This document shows, piece by piece, positions 19,116 through 27,392 of a stretch of DNA of 64,000 nt (position 1 is its first letter; each line of letters opens with the position of its first letter). This stretch comes from Heliobacterium mobile (lineage in GTDB: Bacteria > Bacillota > Desulfitobacteriia > Heliobacteriales > Heliobacteriaceae): assembly GCF_009720735.1 (NCBI RefSeq), contig NZ_WNKU01000007.1, positions 95,049-159,048 of the forward strand, written 5' to 3'. A program made the position numbers and the translations under genes. The notes under the pieces were generated by a model. That model was given only the letters and a program-made list of their open reading frames with translations. It was not told the DNA's origin and did no database searches.

Positions 19116-19153
19116 TAATGCAAAATTTTTGTTTATTTTTTCGGAGTCTCTGG

Positions 19154-19177
19154 TATAATAAATTCGGTCTTTGACCG
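19154..19177 (+). promoter_or_regulatory. Putative -10 box and short palindrome before arginine decarboxylase
   Basis: TATAAT at 19154-19159 without a good -35, closely followed by CGGTC-TTT-GACCG (about 19165-19177), which could be an operator at the transcription start. Confidence 0.4.
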
Positions 19178-19210
19178 ATAATAAAATAAGTCTCTGGAGG
19201 TATGCCGATT

Positions 19211-19669
19211 ATGCTTCCCGTACCGAAGAAATACTTTACGACAGCTGCGGCTGCGGAGGGAAAAAGTAAGCTTACGGCGTTCGATAACGCCCTGTTAAAA
19301 GCCGGCATCGGCAATGTGAACTTGGTGCGGGTCAGCAGTATTCTGCCTCCCGATTGCGAGTACACGCCGGGAATGAAGATTCCCTACGGCGCTTTGGTCC
19401 CCACAGCTTACGGTTCCATCATCTCTGATATCCCCGGGGAAACGATCGCTGCTGCCATCGCCGTCGGCGTGTCGCCGGACAGCTTTGGTGTGATCATGGA
19501 ACTGACGGGCAAATTCTCGAAAGAAGAAGCCGAAGCCCGCATCACGAAGATGGTTCAAGAGGCGTTCGAAGTCCGCGGTATGGAACTGAAGGAAATCAAA
19601 GTCAACGCTGTAGAACATACCGTTGAAAAGATAGGTTGCGCCTTCGCCGCTGCCCCCCTTTGGTACTAA
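19211..19669 (+). CDS. Pyruvoyl-dependent arginine decarboxylase
   Basis: A 152-residue pro-enzyme that decarboxylates arginine to agmatine. The self-cleavage site is the Ser-Ser pair in RVSSILPP (residues 42-43), which yields the pyruvoyl cofactor. The conserved acidic/YG region (MKIPYGALVPTAYG) and a C-terminal FAAAPLWY match the PdaD family, also common in archaea. ATG 19211 is preferred over ATG 19202, which is only one base from GGAGG. Spermidine synthase follows; no agmatinase or agmatine deiminase is present in the window, so the middle of the pathway lies elsewhere or differs. Confidence 0.94.
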   Translation: MLPVPKKYFTTAAAAEGKSKLTAFDNALLKAGIGNVNLVRVSSILPPDCEYTPGMKIPYGALVPTAYGSIISDIPGETIAAAIAVGVSPDSFGVIMELTGKFSKEEAEARITKMVQEAFEVRGMELKEIKVNAVEHTVEKIGCAFAAAPLWY

Positions 19670-19690
19670 ATCTCGCATCGTCCATTGAAA

Positions 19691-19719
19691 CACCTGCCTG
19701 CGTGAGATGCAGGCAGGTG
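19691..19719 (+). terminator. Hairpin between the decarboxylase and speE
   Basis: CACCTGCCTGC (19691-19701) pairs perfectly with GCAGGCAGGTG (19709-19719). The following ATTTCATT is only weakly T-rich, so it may be a partial terminator that lets some transcripts reach speE. Confidence 0.6.
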
Positions 19720-19812
19720 ATTTCATTCGGAGACCTCTCTAAAGCTAACGTAACTTAATGATTAAGAAGTTATTTTTTGATAAGAAGATACCGCTAGAAG
19801 GAGTAATGCAAG

Positions 19813-20649
19813 ATGTCTTCAGGGTTCTTTTACACAGAAGAACAAACGCCCAACCTGCGCTACAGCTGCAAAATCAACAAAACATTACACACAGAAACGA
19901 CACCCTTTCAAGAACTGGCCATGATCGATACGGTTCAATGGGGACGTATGCTCGTGTTGGACAACATGGTCATGACGACGATCAAAGATGAGTTCGTCTA
20001 CCATGAGATGATCAGCCATGTAGCACTGAACACTCACCCCAATCCTAAAAAAGTCATGATCATCGGCGGCGGCGACGGCGGCGCGATCCGAGAAGCCGTG
20101 AAGCATGAAAAGGTAGAAAAAGCCGTTCTCTGCGAGATTGACGGCCGCGTCATCGAAACGTCCAAGGAATACCTTCCCGAGATTGCTTCGGCCCTCTTTG
20201 GTCATCCCAAAGTGGAAGTACTCGTCGCTGACGGCGTCAAACATATCGAAGAAAATGAAGGCGAATACGACGTCATCATGGTCGATTCGACAGAGCCCGT
20301 AGGACCGGCGGAAGGCCTCTTCGCCGCAGACTTCTACAAAGCCGTTTACCGTGCCTTAAAACCGGATGGCATCATGGTCGCCCAGACGGAGTCGCCTTTT
20401 GTCAACGCCGAGTTGATCTCCCGCGTCTTTAAAGACATCAAGGGCATCTTCCCGATCACGAAGCTTTATCTCGCTTCTATCCCCACGTATCCTTCCGGTC
20501 TGTGGAGCTTTACGATCGCTTCGAAAGTATACGATCCGGAAGCTGTCGACGTCAGCACGATTCCGGAACGGGATACGAAGTACTACACTCCGGCTCTGCA
20601 CAAAGCTGTATTCTCACTGCCGAAGTTCGTTCAAGACTTGCTTAAGTAA
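19813..20649 (+). CDS. speE: Spermidine synthase
   Basis: A 278-residue aminopropyltransferase making spermidine from putrescine and decarboxylated SAM. The Rossmann fold has [18 protein letters not shown], with CEID as the adenosine acid and [14 protein letters not shown] as the gate and catalytic loop. GPAEGLF and PTYPSGLW are typical of bacterial SpeE. ATG start after GAAGGAG. Adjacent to arginine decarboxylase in the same direction, which defines a polyamine locus. Confidence 0.96.
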   Translation: MSSGFFYTEEQTPNLRYSCKINKTLHTETTPFQELAMIDTVQWGRMLVLDNMVMTTIKDEFVYHEMISHVALNTHPNPKKVMIIGGGDGGAIREAVKHEKVEKAVLCEIDGRVIETSKEYLPEIASALFGHPKVEVLVADGVKHIEENEGEYDVIMVDSTEPVGPAEGLFAADFYKAVYRALKPDGIMVAQTESPFVNAELISRVFKDIKGIFPITKLYLASIPTYPSGLWSFTIASKVYDPEAVDVSTIPERDTKYYTPALHKAVFSLPKFVQDLLK

Positions 20650-20705
20650 GCCCTCACGATTAAGGCGGAATGATCTTAAGGGAATAATCAACCAGTAAAA
20701 AAGAA

Positions 20706-20734
20706 TTGACGACAGGGGACAACTTCGCTATAAT
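20706..20734 (+). promoter_or_regulatory. Promoter of the Asp-Phe-Gly tRNA operon
   Basis: TTGACG (20706-20711), a 17-base spacer and TATAAT (20729-20734), 16 bases before tRNA-Asp. Confidence 0.85.
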
Positions 20735-20749
20735 ATCCCTTGTCGGCAC

Positions 20750-20826
20750 GGAGCAGTGGTGTAGAGGCCTAACATGCCAGCCTGTCACGCTGGAGATCGC
20801 GGGTTCGAATCCCGTCTGCTCCGCCA
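20750..20826 (+). tRNA. tRNA-Asp (GTC)
   Basis: Acceptor GGAGCAG pairs with CTGCTCC. Anticodon loop CTGTCAC gives GTC; the T loop is GGTTCGAATCC, and CCA is encoded. Confidence 0.97.
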
Positions 20827-20829
20827 GAT

Positions 20830-20905
<76 letters not shown>

Positions 20906-20908
20906 CTT

Positions 20909-20983
20909 GCGGGAATAGCTCAGCGGTAGAGCATCGCCTTGCCAAGGCGAGGGTCGCGAGTTCGAATCTCGTTTCCCGCTCCA
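20909..20983 (+). tRNA. tRNA-Gly (GCC)
   Basis: Acceptor GCGGGAA pairs with TTCCCGC. Anticodon loop TTGCCAA gives GCC; CCA is encoded. Confidence 0.97.
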
Positions 20984-20995
20984 TAACAACAAAGT

Positions 20996-21030
20996 CGCCA
21001 CCACGAAAATCCGAGGTGGCGTTTATTTTT
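20996..21030 (+). terminator. Terminator of the tRNA operon
   Basis: CGCCACC (20996-21002) pairs with GGTGGCG (21015-21021), followed by a T-rich run. Confidence 0.75.
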
Positions 21031-21034
21031 GAGA

Positions 21035-21274
21035 TCAATGAAGCTTTCGCCGTGCGATAATCCGGTACTCTTTTCCGTCGTGACTGCCTTCGGCATGATA
21101 ATCCATGCCGTTACGGTCGAGAAAGGCTAAAATGCTATCGGCCTGGTGGGCGTCGTTCGCTTCCAGAGAGATAATCAGTTCATCACCGTCTTTCAGTCGC
21201 TCGATCATGTCCCCAATCTTATGGACGTCGGCGGTGAAGATGATGTCCCCTAAATGGGTAAAAATGTCTGCCAT
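21035..21274 (-). CDS. Small hypothetical protein
   Basis: A 79-residue acidic protein I do not recognise. It has no membrane segment. The pattern (DIIFTADVHKIGDMIERL, DELIISLEANDAHQADSILAFL, then YRIIARRK) suggests a compact alpha/beta fold. ATG follows GGGAAGGAG. It lies on the minus strand between two tRNA groups, ending 5 bases from the tRNA operon terminator. Real coding is likely from the ribosome site and composition. Confidence 0.7.
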   Translation of the reverse strand: MADIFTHLGDIIFTADVHKIGDMIERLKDGDELIISLEANDAHQADSILAFLDRNGMDYHAEGSHDGKEYRIIARRKLH

Positions 21275-21323
21275 TATCTCAACTCCTTCCCCGTAGATAT
21301 CTATTGACGATCTTAGTAATCCC

Positions 21324-21353
21324 TTGACGGCAGCTTCTTAAATCTGGTAAAAT
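21324..21353 (+). promoter_or_regulatory. Promoter of the Cys-Leu tRNA pair
   Basis: TTGACG (21324-21329), an 18-base spacer and TAAAAT (21348-21353), 12 bases before tRNA-Cys. Confidence 0.75.
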
Positions 21354-21364
21354 TTAAATACTAC

Positions 21365-21439
21365 GGCGGCATCGCCAAGTGGTAAGGCAAAGGTCTGCAA
21401 AACCTTTATTCCCCGGTTCGAATCCGGGTGCCGCCTCCA
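21365..21439 (+). tRNA. tRNA-Cys (GCA)
   Basis: Acceptor GGCGGCA pairs with TGCCGCC. The anticodon loop holds GCA (GTCTGCAAAAC); CCA is encoded. Confidence 0.97.
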
Positions 21440-21461
21440 ATCGCTTTTTCACGACAAATAC

Positions 21462-21549
21462 GCCGGAGTGGCGGAATTGGTAGACGCAAGGGACTTAAAA
21501 TCCCTCGGTCCGCAAGACCGTGCCGGTTCGAGTCCGGCCTCCGGCACCA
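21462..21549 (+). tRNA. tRNA-Leu (TAA)
   Basis: Class II tRNA of 88 bases. Acceptor GCCGGAG pairs with CTCCGGC; anticodon loop CTTAAAA gives TAA. A long variable arm (CGGTCCGCAAGACCG) is present and CCA is encoded. Confidence 0.97.
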
Positions 21550-21564
21550 CTTCATACATAAAAG

Positions 21565-21588
21565 CACACTATAAGGTGTGTTTTTTTT
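21565..21588 (+). terminator. Terminator of the Cys-Leu tRNA pair
   Basis: CACAC (21565-21569) pairs with GTGTG (21576-21580), followed by T8. Short stem but strong T-run. Confidence 0.7.
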
Positions 21589-21687
21589 GTTTACTGGGAA
21601 ATTTTCTACGTTCGAATCTAACTGCTAACGAGAGATTTCGACAAAAATATTGTTTTTATCCCGCTGGTAAATAAAAGAAGTAGACGC

Positions 21688-21757
21688 TATAATAAATTGT
21701 GTCCCTACACTGTTTCCCCTGCAGGAGAGACCGAAACGCCTGCAGGGGGATTTTTTT
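21688..21757 (+). ncRNA. Possible short transcript with its own terminator
   Basis: A TATAAT box (21688-21693, poor -35) is followed only about 30 bases later by a strong terminator: CCCCTGCAGG (21716-21725) pairs with CCTGCAGGGG (21739-21748), then T7. A transcript of about 50-60 bases would result. It could instead be the remains of an attenuated leader for the small genes downstream. Confidence 0.35.
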
Positions 21758-21836
21758 GTTTTTTCGGCTGAACAAGAATATCTGTTGGGCCTATTTGTAT
21801 TTATCCACATTCTTCAAGACTTAAGGAGATTTGCGA

Positions 21837-21905
21837 ATGGCCCTTGAGGAAGAGTGCGGAGAGACTTATTCCAGTTGTGAATCCACCTGCTCAGAGGTAT
21901 ACTAA
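21837..21905 (+). CDS. 22-residue Cys-containing miniprotein (putative)
   Basis: A 22-codon frame with a consensus ribosome site (TTAAGGAG, 8 bases before ATG). The product is acidic, serine-rich and has three cysteines (ECGETYSSCESTC). It is not a recognised family. It may be a leader peptide or a small metal- or thiol-active protein. Evidence is the ribosome site and an otherwise gene-free gap; no homologue was checked. Confidence 0.4.
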   Translation: MALEEECGETYSSCESTCSEVY

Positions 21906-21989
21906 AAAAGTGGTTTGAAACAGGGCCAATGAAAGTTGAAGGATCGAACATAGCTTCCGTATCGAATATACATCGATAGGAGTGTTTTT

Positions 21990-22256
21990 ATGTTTGTTTA
22001 CCGCGTTGCATATCGGTGGCCCAATGGTGAAGTGGAAGGCTTCTTAGGGATTGGTGCTGAAAAGGATATTGCCGAGGCCGATGCTCGGGAGCGCATCGCC
22101 AGCCGAATCCGGATTCTAAAACAAAAAGGATTGGTGCCGTCGAACGCCATCTTTAACGAAAAGGCGCTGATCACTTCGGAAGAACAAGTGACGGATGAGG
22201 AATACGGGATCATTCAGAACGATTGGGATAGCCGGGTATTGATGGATTCTCGCTGA
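21990..22256 (+). CDS. Small hypothetical protein
   Basis: An 88-residue protein of unknown family with alternating hydrophobic and charged residues (FVYRVAYRWPNGEVEGFLGI, then an Ala/Arg/Ile helix and acidic C-terminus). No signal or membrane segment. ATG lies after ATAGGAGTG, and a clear terminator follows, so it is likely expressed as a single gene. Confidence 0.65.
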   Translation: MFVYRVAYRWPNGEVEGFLGIGAEKDIAEADARERIASRIRILKQKGLVPSNAIFNEKALITSEEQVTDEEYGIIQNDWDSRVLMDSR

Positions 22257-22278
22257 AATAACCGAAAAGATGACGAAG

Positions 22279-22317
22279 AACCTCCTTTTTTGCTGGATAA
22301 GCAGAAGGAGGTTTTTT
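22279..22317 (+). terminator. Terminator of the 88-residue protein gene
   Basis: AACCTCCTTT pairs with GAAGGAGGTT around an 11-15 base loop, followed by T6. Confidence 0.85.
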
Positions 22318-22455
22318 GCGAAAAACTGTTTTTATCATCCCTTGTGAACCAATGGGTCTCGAAGCTTTTTTATTCCGGCGTCCTTAGTAACTCGATTATC
22401 GTATCTGACAAAATATTCCTATTAGACCTTGCGTATTCATAGGGAGGCAATTCGA

Positions 22456-25400
22456 GTGGATAAAAGGGCCTTAAAAAATTTTGCTCTCTCCGCTAGAAAG
22501 CAACTTATCGAAGAAATCCGACACAAAGCAGATCAGCTTTTGGGAATAACCGAGGGGGAGTTAACCTCAGAGGAGGCAAAAAAACGACGGTTTCTCGTCG
22601 AGGAAACAGCTTTGTCTTGGTTTATTCGTTTCTGCGTCTTATGGTACATGGAAGTGAATGATTATTATCCTGCAGGCGTTAAAATCCTGTCGTTGAAAGA
22701 CCCAAATTCTGTTCAAATAAACTCGGAGATAATCGCACCTGATGACCAAGAGAGGATTTCTCATTACATACAGCGCGGCGATGAGGAGGTCTTGTACCGA
22801 TACCTCCTCATCTTGCAATGGAACGTCCTAGAGCCCTTTTTTCCCGAATTGTTTGAGACGATCGATGAAAGAGCAGAGAGGCTGCTTCCCTCAAATTTAC
22901 TATCCCGAGGATCTGTCATTCGGAAACTGGTCGAGAGCATCGACGAGGCGGATTTTCAAGAACAGGTTGAAGTCATCGGATGGTTGTACCAGTTTTACAT
23001 CTCCGAGAAAAAAGACGAAGTCTTTGAAGGACTAAAGAAAAACATCAAAATTTCAAAGGATAAGATCCCTGCTGCTACCCAGTTATTCACGCCGGAGTGG
23101 ATCGTGCGCTATCTCGTGGAAAACTCTTTAGGTCGGTTGTGGATGGAAGCCCACCCCAATGAAGCGTTGCAAGCCAAGTGGCCTTATTACCTCGCTGAAG
23201 AAGAGCAGGAAGATGACGTTCGTGCGGAGTTGAAAAAAACCTGGGTAGCTGGCAGGGGGTTACAGCCTGAGTCGATCAAAGTGCTCGATCCCTCTGTTGG
23301 GGCCGGGCACATGCTCGTCTACGCTTTCGATGTTCTTTATGATATCTACCAAGCTGCCGGTTACTCGGAAAGGGATATCCCCGCTTTGATTCTAGAAAAG
23401 AACCTCTTTGGCTTAGATATTGATGATACATCGGTAAAGCTGGCTGCTTTTGCTGTATTGATGAAGGCGAGGAGCAAAAACCCTCAGATTTTCGAAGATA
23501 AAATCAATTTAAATATATGTTCTATCCAGGAAAGCAACAATTTTTCCCGAAGCGCTATCGATGCATTTTTTAGCTCTCATCAGGAAGACCTTACAAGAAT
23601 CCTCGATCTCTTTCAGGACGCAAAGGAATTCGGATCGATTCTAGAGATTCCCCCGGTACATCTCGATGCGATGGAAGCTAGGCTGAAGGAAATAGGTGAG
23701 AAAATTATTGGTCATAAGGGGCTGGAACAGAACCGGAATGAAATTAGGAAAAGTGACAGCGAGCTGATTGAAGAGGAGCCGAAGGAAATAGGGGAAGCTC
23801 TTCGGCAATTGACGTCGCTCGTAAAACAGGCGAAGATCATGGCGCAAAAATATGACGTGGTGGTAACGAACCCTCCCTATATGGGTCGTAAAGGGATGGG
23901 GAAAAAACTTGTCCAGTACGTCGACCGCCATTATCCCGATAGCAGCAGTGACCTTTTTGCCGTGTTTATCGAAAAAGGGTTTCGCTGGTGTAAGCCTCAT
24001 GGGTTCAACGCCATGGTTACGATGCAATCATGGATGTACCTGCGGTCCTTCGAAAAGTTTAGAGCCTCTATCCTTTCGCAAAAGACCATAGGGTCGTTGC
24101 TGCATATGGCCAATATGGTCATGGGTATCGCTTTCGGTACATCGGCGACGGTCTTTCGTAACCGTTCTATCCCTTTGTTTAAAGGACGATATCTGTATAT
24201 AGAACCTGAAGGGATGGAAAAAGAACATCCGAAAGTGTTCCCGCCGCCTCACAGTCGAAACAAAGCGATCGCTCAGCATGTGTTCGAAAAATTACCGAAC
24301 CGGTCGATCGCCTACTGGTTGACTGAAAAAAGCTACGCCTTGTTCCAGGACGCACCCCCTTTAGATGCTTTTGGGAAGTGCTGCAAAGGCATCGATACGG
24401 GCGATAACGCCCGGTTTCTCCGGTTGTGGTACGAAGTGAAAAAGGGGGACATTAGATTTACTGCGAAAAACGTCGAGGAGGCACGAGAGGGAGGCTATAA
24501 ATGGGTTCCATACAACAAAGGCGGCAGCTTTCGCAAGTGGTATGGTAATAATGAATTCGTTTTGAACTGGCAAGATGAGGGCCAGGAATTGCGAAGCTTT
24601 GCCCAATCGAACCTGCGAAACAAAGAATATTACTATGTCCCAGGGATCACTTGGTCAACGGTTACATCGGGCAGTTTCAGCGCCCGTTCCTTTGGCTATG
24701 GCTATTTGTTTGACAATGGCGGAAGCTGTTTTTTTTGCGAAGAAGACAAACGGAACTACTTTCTGGGGCTCTTAAATTCTAAGTTGATTTTTTTGATCGA
24801 TTGCCTCAACCCAACCATCAACTATCAACCGGGTGATATCGCCCGGTTGCCTGTGGTAGAACCTGATGAACATATCCTATCCCAGGTCAATGCGCTCGTG
24901 AGGCAGAACATAGAATTGTCCCAGCGAGACTGGGACACCCAGGAGATTTCTTGGGATTTTGCGCGGCACCCTTTGCTCATGCATAAACAGGAGGGGGACA
25001 GCTTCGAGGAAGCTTTCCAACGTTGGGAAGGTTTTGCCGAAGGACAATTTAAGCGGTTAAAAGCGAACGAAGAGGAACTGAACCGGGTATTCATCGATTT
25101 GTACAGTTTGAAGGGTGAACTGGCACCGAACGTGCTCGATAAGAATGTTTCCATCCAAAAAACCGACGCCCTTCGCAATGTCAAATCCTTTTTGTCCTAC
25201 GCTATCGGCTGTATGTTTGGCCGGTATTCGCTCGCCCAAGCTGGTCTGATTTATGCGGGCGGCGATTTCGGTGAACGATGGCGGCAGAATAAGGCTGAAC
25301 GGAGTTGGGAGGTTAAGGTAAAAGATGCAGGCTGGGTGAAAACTGCCTTTGGTCCCGTTGAAGATAATATTGTTTTCATCGCCAATAGCGAAGTGCGAGC

Positions 25401-25971
25401 CAGTTGTGGCGAAATCATAGCTGGCGGACTTTCATCAGAGCATGATATCGTCCACCGGTTTGTACAGTTTATGGGTGAATCCTTCGGTATCGAGCGGTTA
25501 GAAGAGAACTTGAACTACGTCGCTCGGATTTTAGGAAAAAAATCAGCGGAAACGGCCCGGCAGGCTATCAGACGGTATCTTCATAATGATTTTTTCAAAG
25601 ATCACCTTCAGGTTTATCGGAAAAGGCCGATCTACTGGCAGTTCAATTCGGGACCATGGAAGGGTTTTCAGGCCCTTATCTACATGCATCGCTATGCTCC
25701 GGAAACACTGACGAACCTGAGAGCGGTATACTTACCCCTGCAGATAGGCATGTATGAAGCCGAACTGAGGAGATTAGAAAGCTCTGAAATTTCGAATCCG
25801 GAAAAAAGTGCTCTCCGTAAAAGGAAAGAGATAATTTGGGAACAGCTGAAAGAATGCCATCGATTCAGTGAAACACTGGGCCGTCTAGCCGAGCAAGCCC
25901 TTTCCCTTGATATCGATGAGGGCGTGCAAGTGAACTACTTCAAACTGCAATCGGTTTTAGCCAAGATATAA
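22456..25971 (+). CDS. pglX: Orphan BREX-type adenine-specific DNA methyltransferase PglX
   Basis: A 1171-residue class I adenine methyltransferase of the PglX/BrxX type. The N-terminus (DKRALKNFALSARKQLIEEI) is the hallmark of BREX PglX. SAM motif I is LDPSVGAGHML (residues 277-287) and the catalytic NPPY motif is at residues 472-475 (VTNPPYMG). The C-terminal half resembles target-recognition and PglX-specific regions. Length is the family norm, so it looks intact. The GTG start is 9 bases after GGGAGG. No brxA, B, C, L, Z or other restriction gene is nearby. It probably modifies a non-palindromic adenine site; alone it may be a solitary epigenetic or anti-restriction enzyme. Its 3' end overlaps the convergent esterase-like gene by 15 bases. 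Confidence 0.85.
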   Translation: MDKRALKNFALSARKQLIEEIRHKADQLLGITEGELTSEEAKKRRFLVEETALSWFIRFCVLWYMEVNDYYPAGVKILSLKDPNSVQINSEIIAPDDQERISHYIQRGDEEVLYRYLLILQWNVLEPFFPELFETIDERAERLLPSNLLSRGSVIRKLVESIDEADFQEQVEVIGWLYQFYISEKKDEVFEGLKKNIKISKDKIPAATQLFTPEWIVRYLVENSLGRLWMEAHPNEALQAKWPYYLAEEEQEDDVRAELKKTWVAGRGLQPESIKVLDPSVGAGHMLVYAFDVLYDIYQAAGYSERDIPALILEKNLFGLDIDDTSVKLAAFAVLMKARSKNPQIFEDKINLNICSIQESNNFSRSAIDAFFSSHQEDLTRILDLFQDAKEFGSILEIPPVHLDAMEARLKEIGEKIIGHKGLEQNRNEIRKSDSELIEEEPKEIGEALRQLTSLVKQAKIMAQKYDVVVTNPPYMGRKGMGKKLVQYVDRHYPDSSSDLFAVFIEKGFRWCKPHGFNAMVTMQSWMYLRSFEKFRASILSQKTIGSLLHMANMVMGIAFGTSATVFRNRSIPLFKGRYLYIEPEGMEKEHPKVFPPPHSRNKAIAQHVFEKLPNRSIAYWLTEKSYALFQDAPPLDAFGKCCKGIDTGDNARFLRLWYEVKKGDIRFTAKNVEEAREGGYKWVPYNKGGSFRKWYGNNEFVLNWQDEGQELRSFAQSNLRNKEYYYVPGITWSTVTSGSFSARSFGYGYLFDNGGSCFFCEEDKRNYFLGLLNSKLIFLIDCLNPTINYQPGDIARLPVVEPDEHILSQVNALVRQNIELSQRDWDTQEISWDFARHPLLMHKQEGDSFEEAFQRWEGFAEGQFKRLKANEEELNRVFIDLYSLKGELAPNVLDKNVSIQKTDALRNVKSFLSYAIGCMFGRYSLAQAGLIYAGGDFGERWRQNKAERSWEVKVKDAGWVKTAFGPVEDNIVFIANSEVRASCGEIIAGGLSSEHDIVHRFVQFMGESFGIERLEENLNYVARILGKKSAETARQAIRRYLHNDFFKDHLQVYRKRPIYWQFNSGPWKGFQALIYMHRYAPETLTNLRAVYLPLQIGMYEAELRRLESSEISNPEKSALRKRKEIIWEQLKECHRFSETLGRLAEQALSLDIDEGVQVNYFKLQSVLAKI

Positions 25972-26898
25972 GATGTTTTTCAAGTGCTTAGCCCCGTCTT
26001 CTAGAGCCTTTTTGGCTTGGTCGAAATGATCCAGCAAGCTGGCAAAGCCGTGAATCATTCCGTTGTATCGTCTCAATGTAACAGGGACACCCGCTTCCTC
26101 CAATTTTTTCGCGTACATTTCTCCATCATCGCGGAGGGGATCATACTCGGCGGTGATGATCATCGCTGGCGGCAGTCCATGGTGGTCAGGGTAGAGCAGC
26201 GGAGAAGCGTAGGGATTTTTTCTGTCTTCACCGTCGCGAAGATAATGCCGGGCAAACCATTCCATCAACTCAATGGTGAGAAGAAAGCCTTTGCCGAATT
26301 CACGAATAGACTCGGTTCCGCCAAGAAAATTCGTAGACGGGTAATAGAGCAGTTGGTAGACGATTTTGGGAAATCCTTTTTCTTTGGCTTGAATGGCGAC
26401 GACGGTAGCCAAATTTCCACCGGCATTGTCTCCACCGACTGCAATGCGCTCTTTGTCCAGGTGGAATTCCTCGGCGTGATCATGCACCCAGGTGACTGCG
26501 TCGTAAGCATCTTCCAAAGCGGCTGGAAATTTATGTTCCGGCGCTAACCGGTAATCGACGGAGACAACGGCACAAGGGGTAATTTGGGCCATTTCGCGGC
26601 AGAAGGCGTCATGGCTGTCGAGATTACCTACGACAAATCCACCGCCGTGGAAAAAGACCAGAACAGGGTGGGGGGCACTGCCTTTTGGCGTATAGATTCG
26701 CATAGGGATCTCCCGCCCATCGACGATAGCGGTATGGTTTTCGATCTTTTGCAAGTTGCCTATGTCGTTTTCATCGATCGGCCCGATGTGCATCATTGAG
26801 GCAGCGCGTATCATACCTGGCGAGAGCATGCTCAAGGGAAAAGTTCCGGTAAAAGAAGAATGTTGTAGAAATTCCTTGACTTGTGGATCGAGGGTCAC
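25957..26898 (-). CDS. Alpha/beta hydrolase (HSL family), Ser nucleophile replaced by Asn
   Basis: A 313-residue protein of the hormone-sensitive-lipase family. The oxyanion motif FFHGGGFVVG is present. The nucleophile elbow, normally GDSAGG, reads GDNAGG (Asn158, codon AAT on the minus strand at 26425-26427). The acid is in TAEYDPLRDD and the histidine in GMIHGF, both kept. The GTG start at 26898 is 8 bases after AAGGAGG. A single G-to-A change from AGT would explain the loss. Either a non-catalytic member, a recent mutation, or a sequencing error; the rest of the frame is intact. Confidence 0.85.
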   Translation of the reverse strand: MTLDPQVKEFLQHSSFTGTFPLSMLSPGMIRAASMMHIGPIDENDIGNLQKIENHTAIVDGREIPMRIYTPKGSAPHPVLVFFHGGGFVVGNLDSHDAFCREMAQITPCAVVSVDYRLAPEHKFPAALEDAYDAVTWVHDHAEEFHLDKERIAVGGDNAGGNLATVVAIQAKEKGFPKIVYQLLYYPSTNFLGGTESIREFGKGFLLTIELMEWFARHYLRDGEDRKNPYASPLLYPDHHGLPPAMIITAEYDPLRDDGEMYAKKLEEAGVPVTLRRYNGMIHGFASLLDHFDQAKKALEDGAKHLKNILYLG

Positions 26899-27068
26899 TT
26901 GATGAGCCTCCTTATACTCGCTATTCTTCTTAAGGATCCATAAAATGTGATAAAACCATACCACTGAATCGCAGTTTGTGGGTGGAAAGTGGTGGGAGCA
27001 GTTTTGCCATGAGAAGAATGCTTTTTAAATATAGCGCTTTTTTGAGCCTGACAAAAAAGAGATAATAC

Positions 27069-27097
27069 TTGAAATATTTTCACAGATAGACTACAAT
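27069..27097 (+). promoter_or_regulatory. Putative promoter of the 45-residue Cys-rich gene
   Basis: TTGAAA (27069-27074), a 17-base spacer and TACAAT (27092-27097), about 80 bases upstream of the ATG at 27179. Confidence 0.6.
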
Positions 27098-27178
27098 AAA
27101 AGAAAATTAACACATTCACAAATAGTGGTGTAAATCACAAGGTTGATGCAACAGAACCGGTAAAGGGAGGCGCTGTAT

Positions 27179-27316
27179 ATGACTCAAGAAATTCTGAAAG
27201 TCCTGCCCACAACGGAATTTGACACGCTCTTGATGTGCGTCTATCAACCCCATGAATGTGTCGAATGTGGCGGCTGCGGTTATTGCGTAGACCAGCAGCA
27301 GACAATTGAGCACTAA
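27179..27316 (+). CDS. 45-residue cysteine-rich miniprotein (CxxCxxCxxC)
   Basis: A short gene with a promoter, a strong ribosome site (AAAGGGAGG, 8 bases before ATG) and a terminator. The C-terminal half reads CVYQPHECVECGGCGYC, so C27, C30, C33 and C36 form C-x2-C-x2-C-x2-C plus C20. This resembles half of a ferredoxin-type [4Fe-4S] site, but lacks the usual fourth spacing and the proline; zinc or copper binding is equally possible. The N-terminal half is amphipathic. It could also be a peptide for modification, but no radical-SAM gene is nearby. Family unknown. Confidence 0.65.
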   Translation: MTQEILKVLPTTEFDTLLMCVYQPHECVECGGCGYCVDQQQTIEH

Positions 27317-27355
27317 TTATCTAAGTAATATTCCCAAACTACCAGCCATACAAAG

Positions 27356-27392
27356 AACCCCTAAGACGAAATGTCTCAGGGGTTTCTTCTTT
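27356..27392. terminator. Bidirectional terminator
   Basis: AACCCCTAAGAC (27356-27367) pairs with GTCTCAGGGGTT (27373-27384) with one mismatch. T-rich sequence follows on the plus strand; the minus-strand FAH gene also ends here. Confidence 0.75.

Noticed and set aside
21468..21674. 68-codon plus-strand frame starting inside tRNA-Leu
   Set aside because: Its first half is the tRNA itself; the rest crosses the terminator.
26017..26547. 176-codon plus-strand frame opposite the esterase-family gene
   Set aside because: It is the antisense shadow of the GTG-started gene 25957-26898, which has clear motifs.
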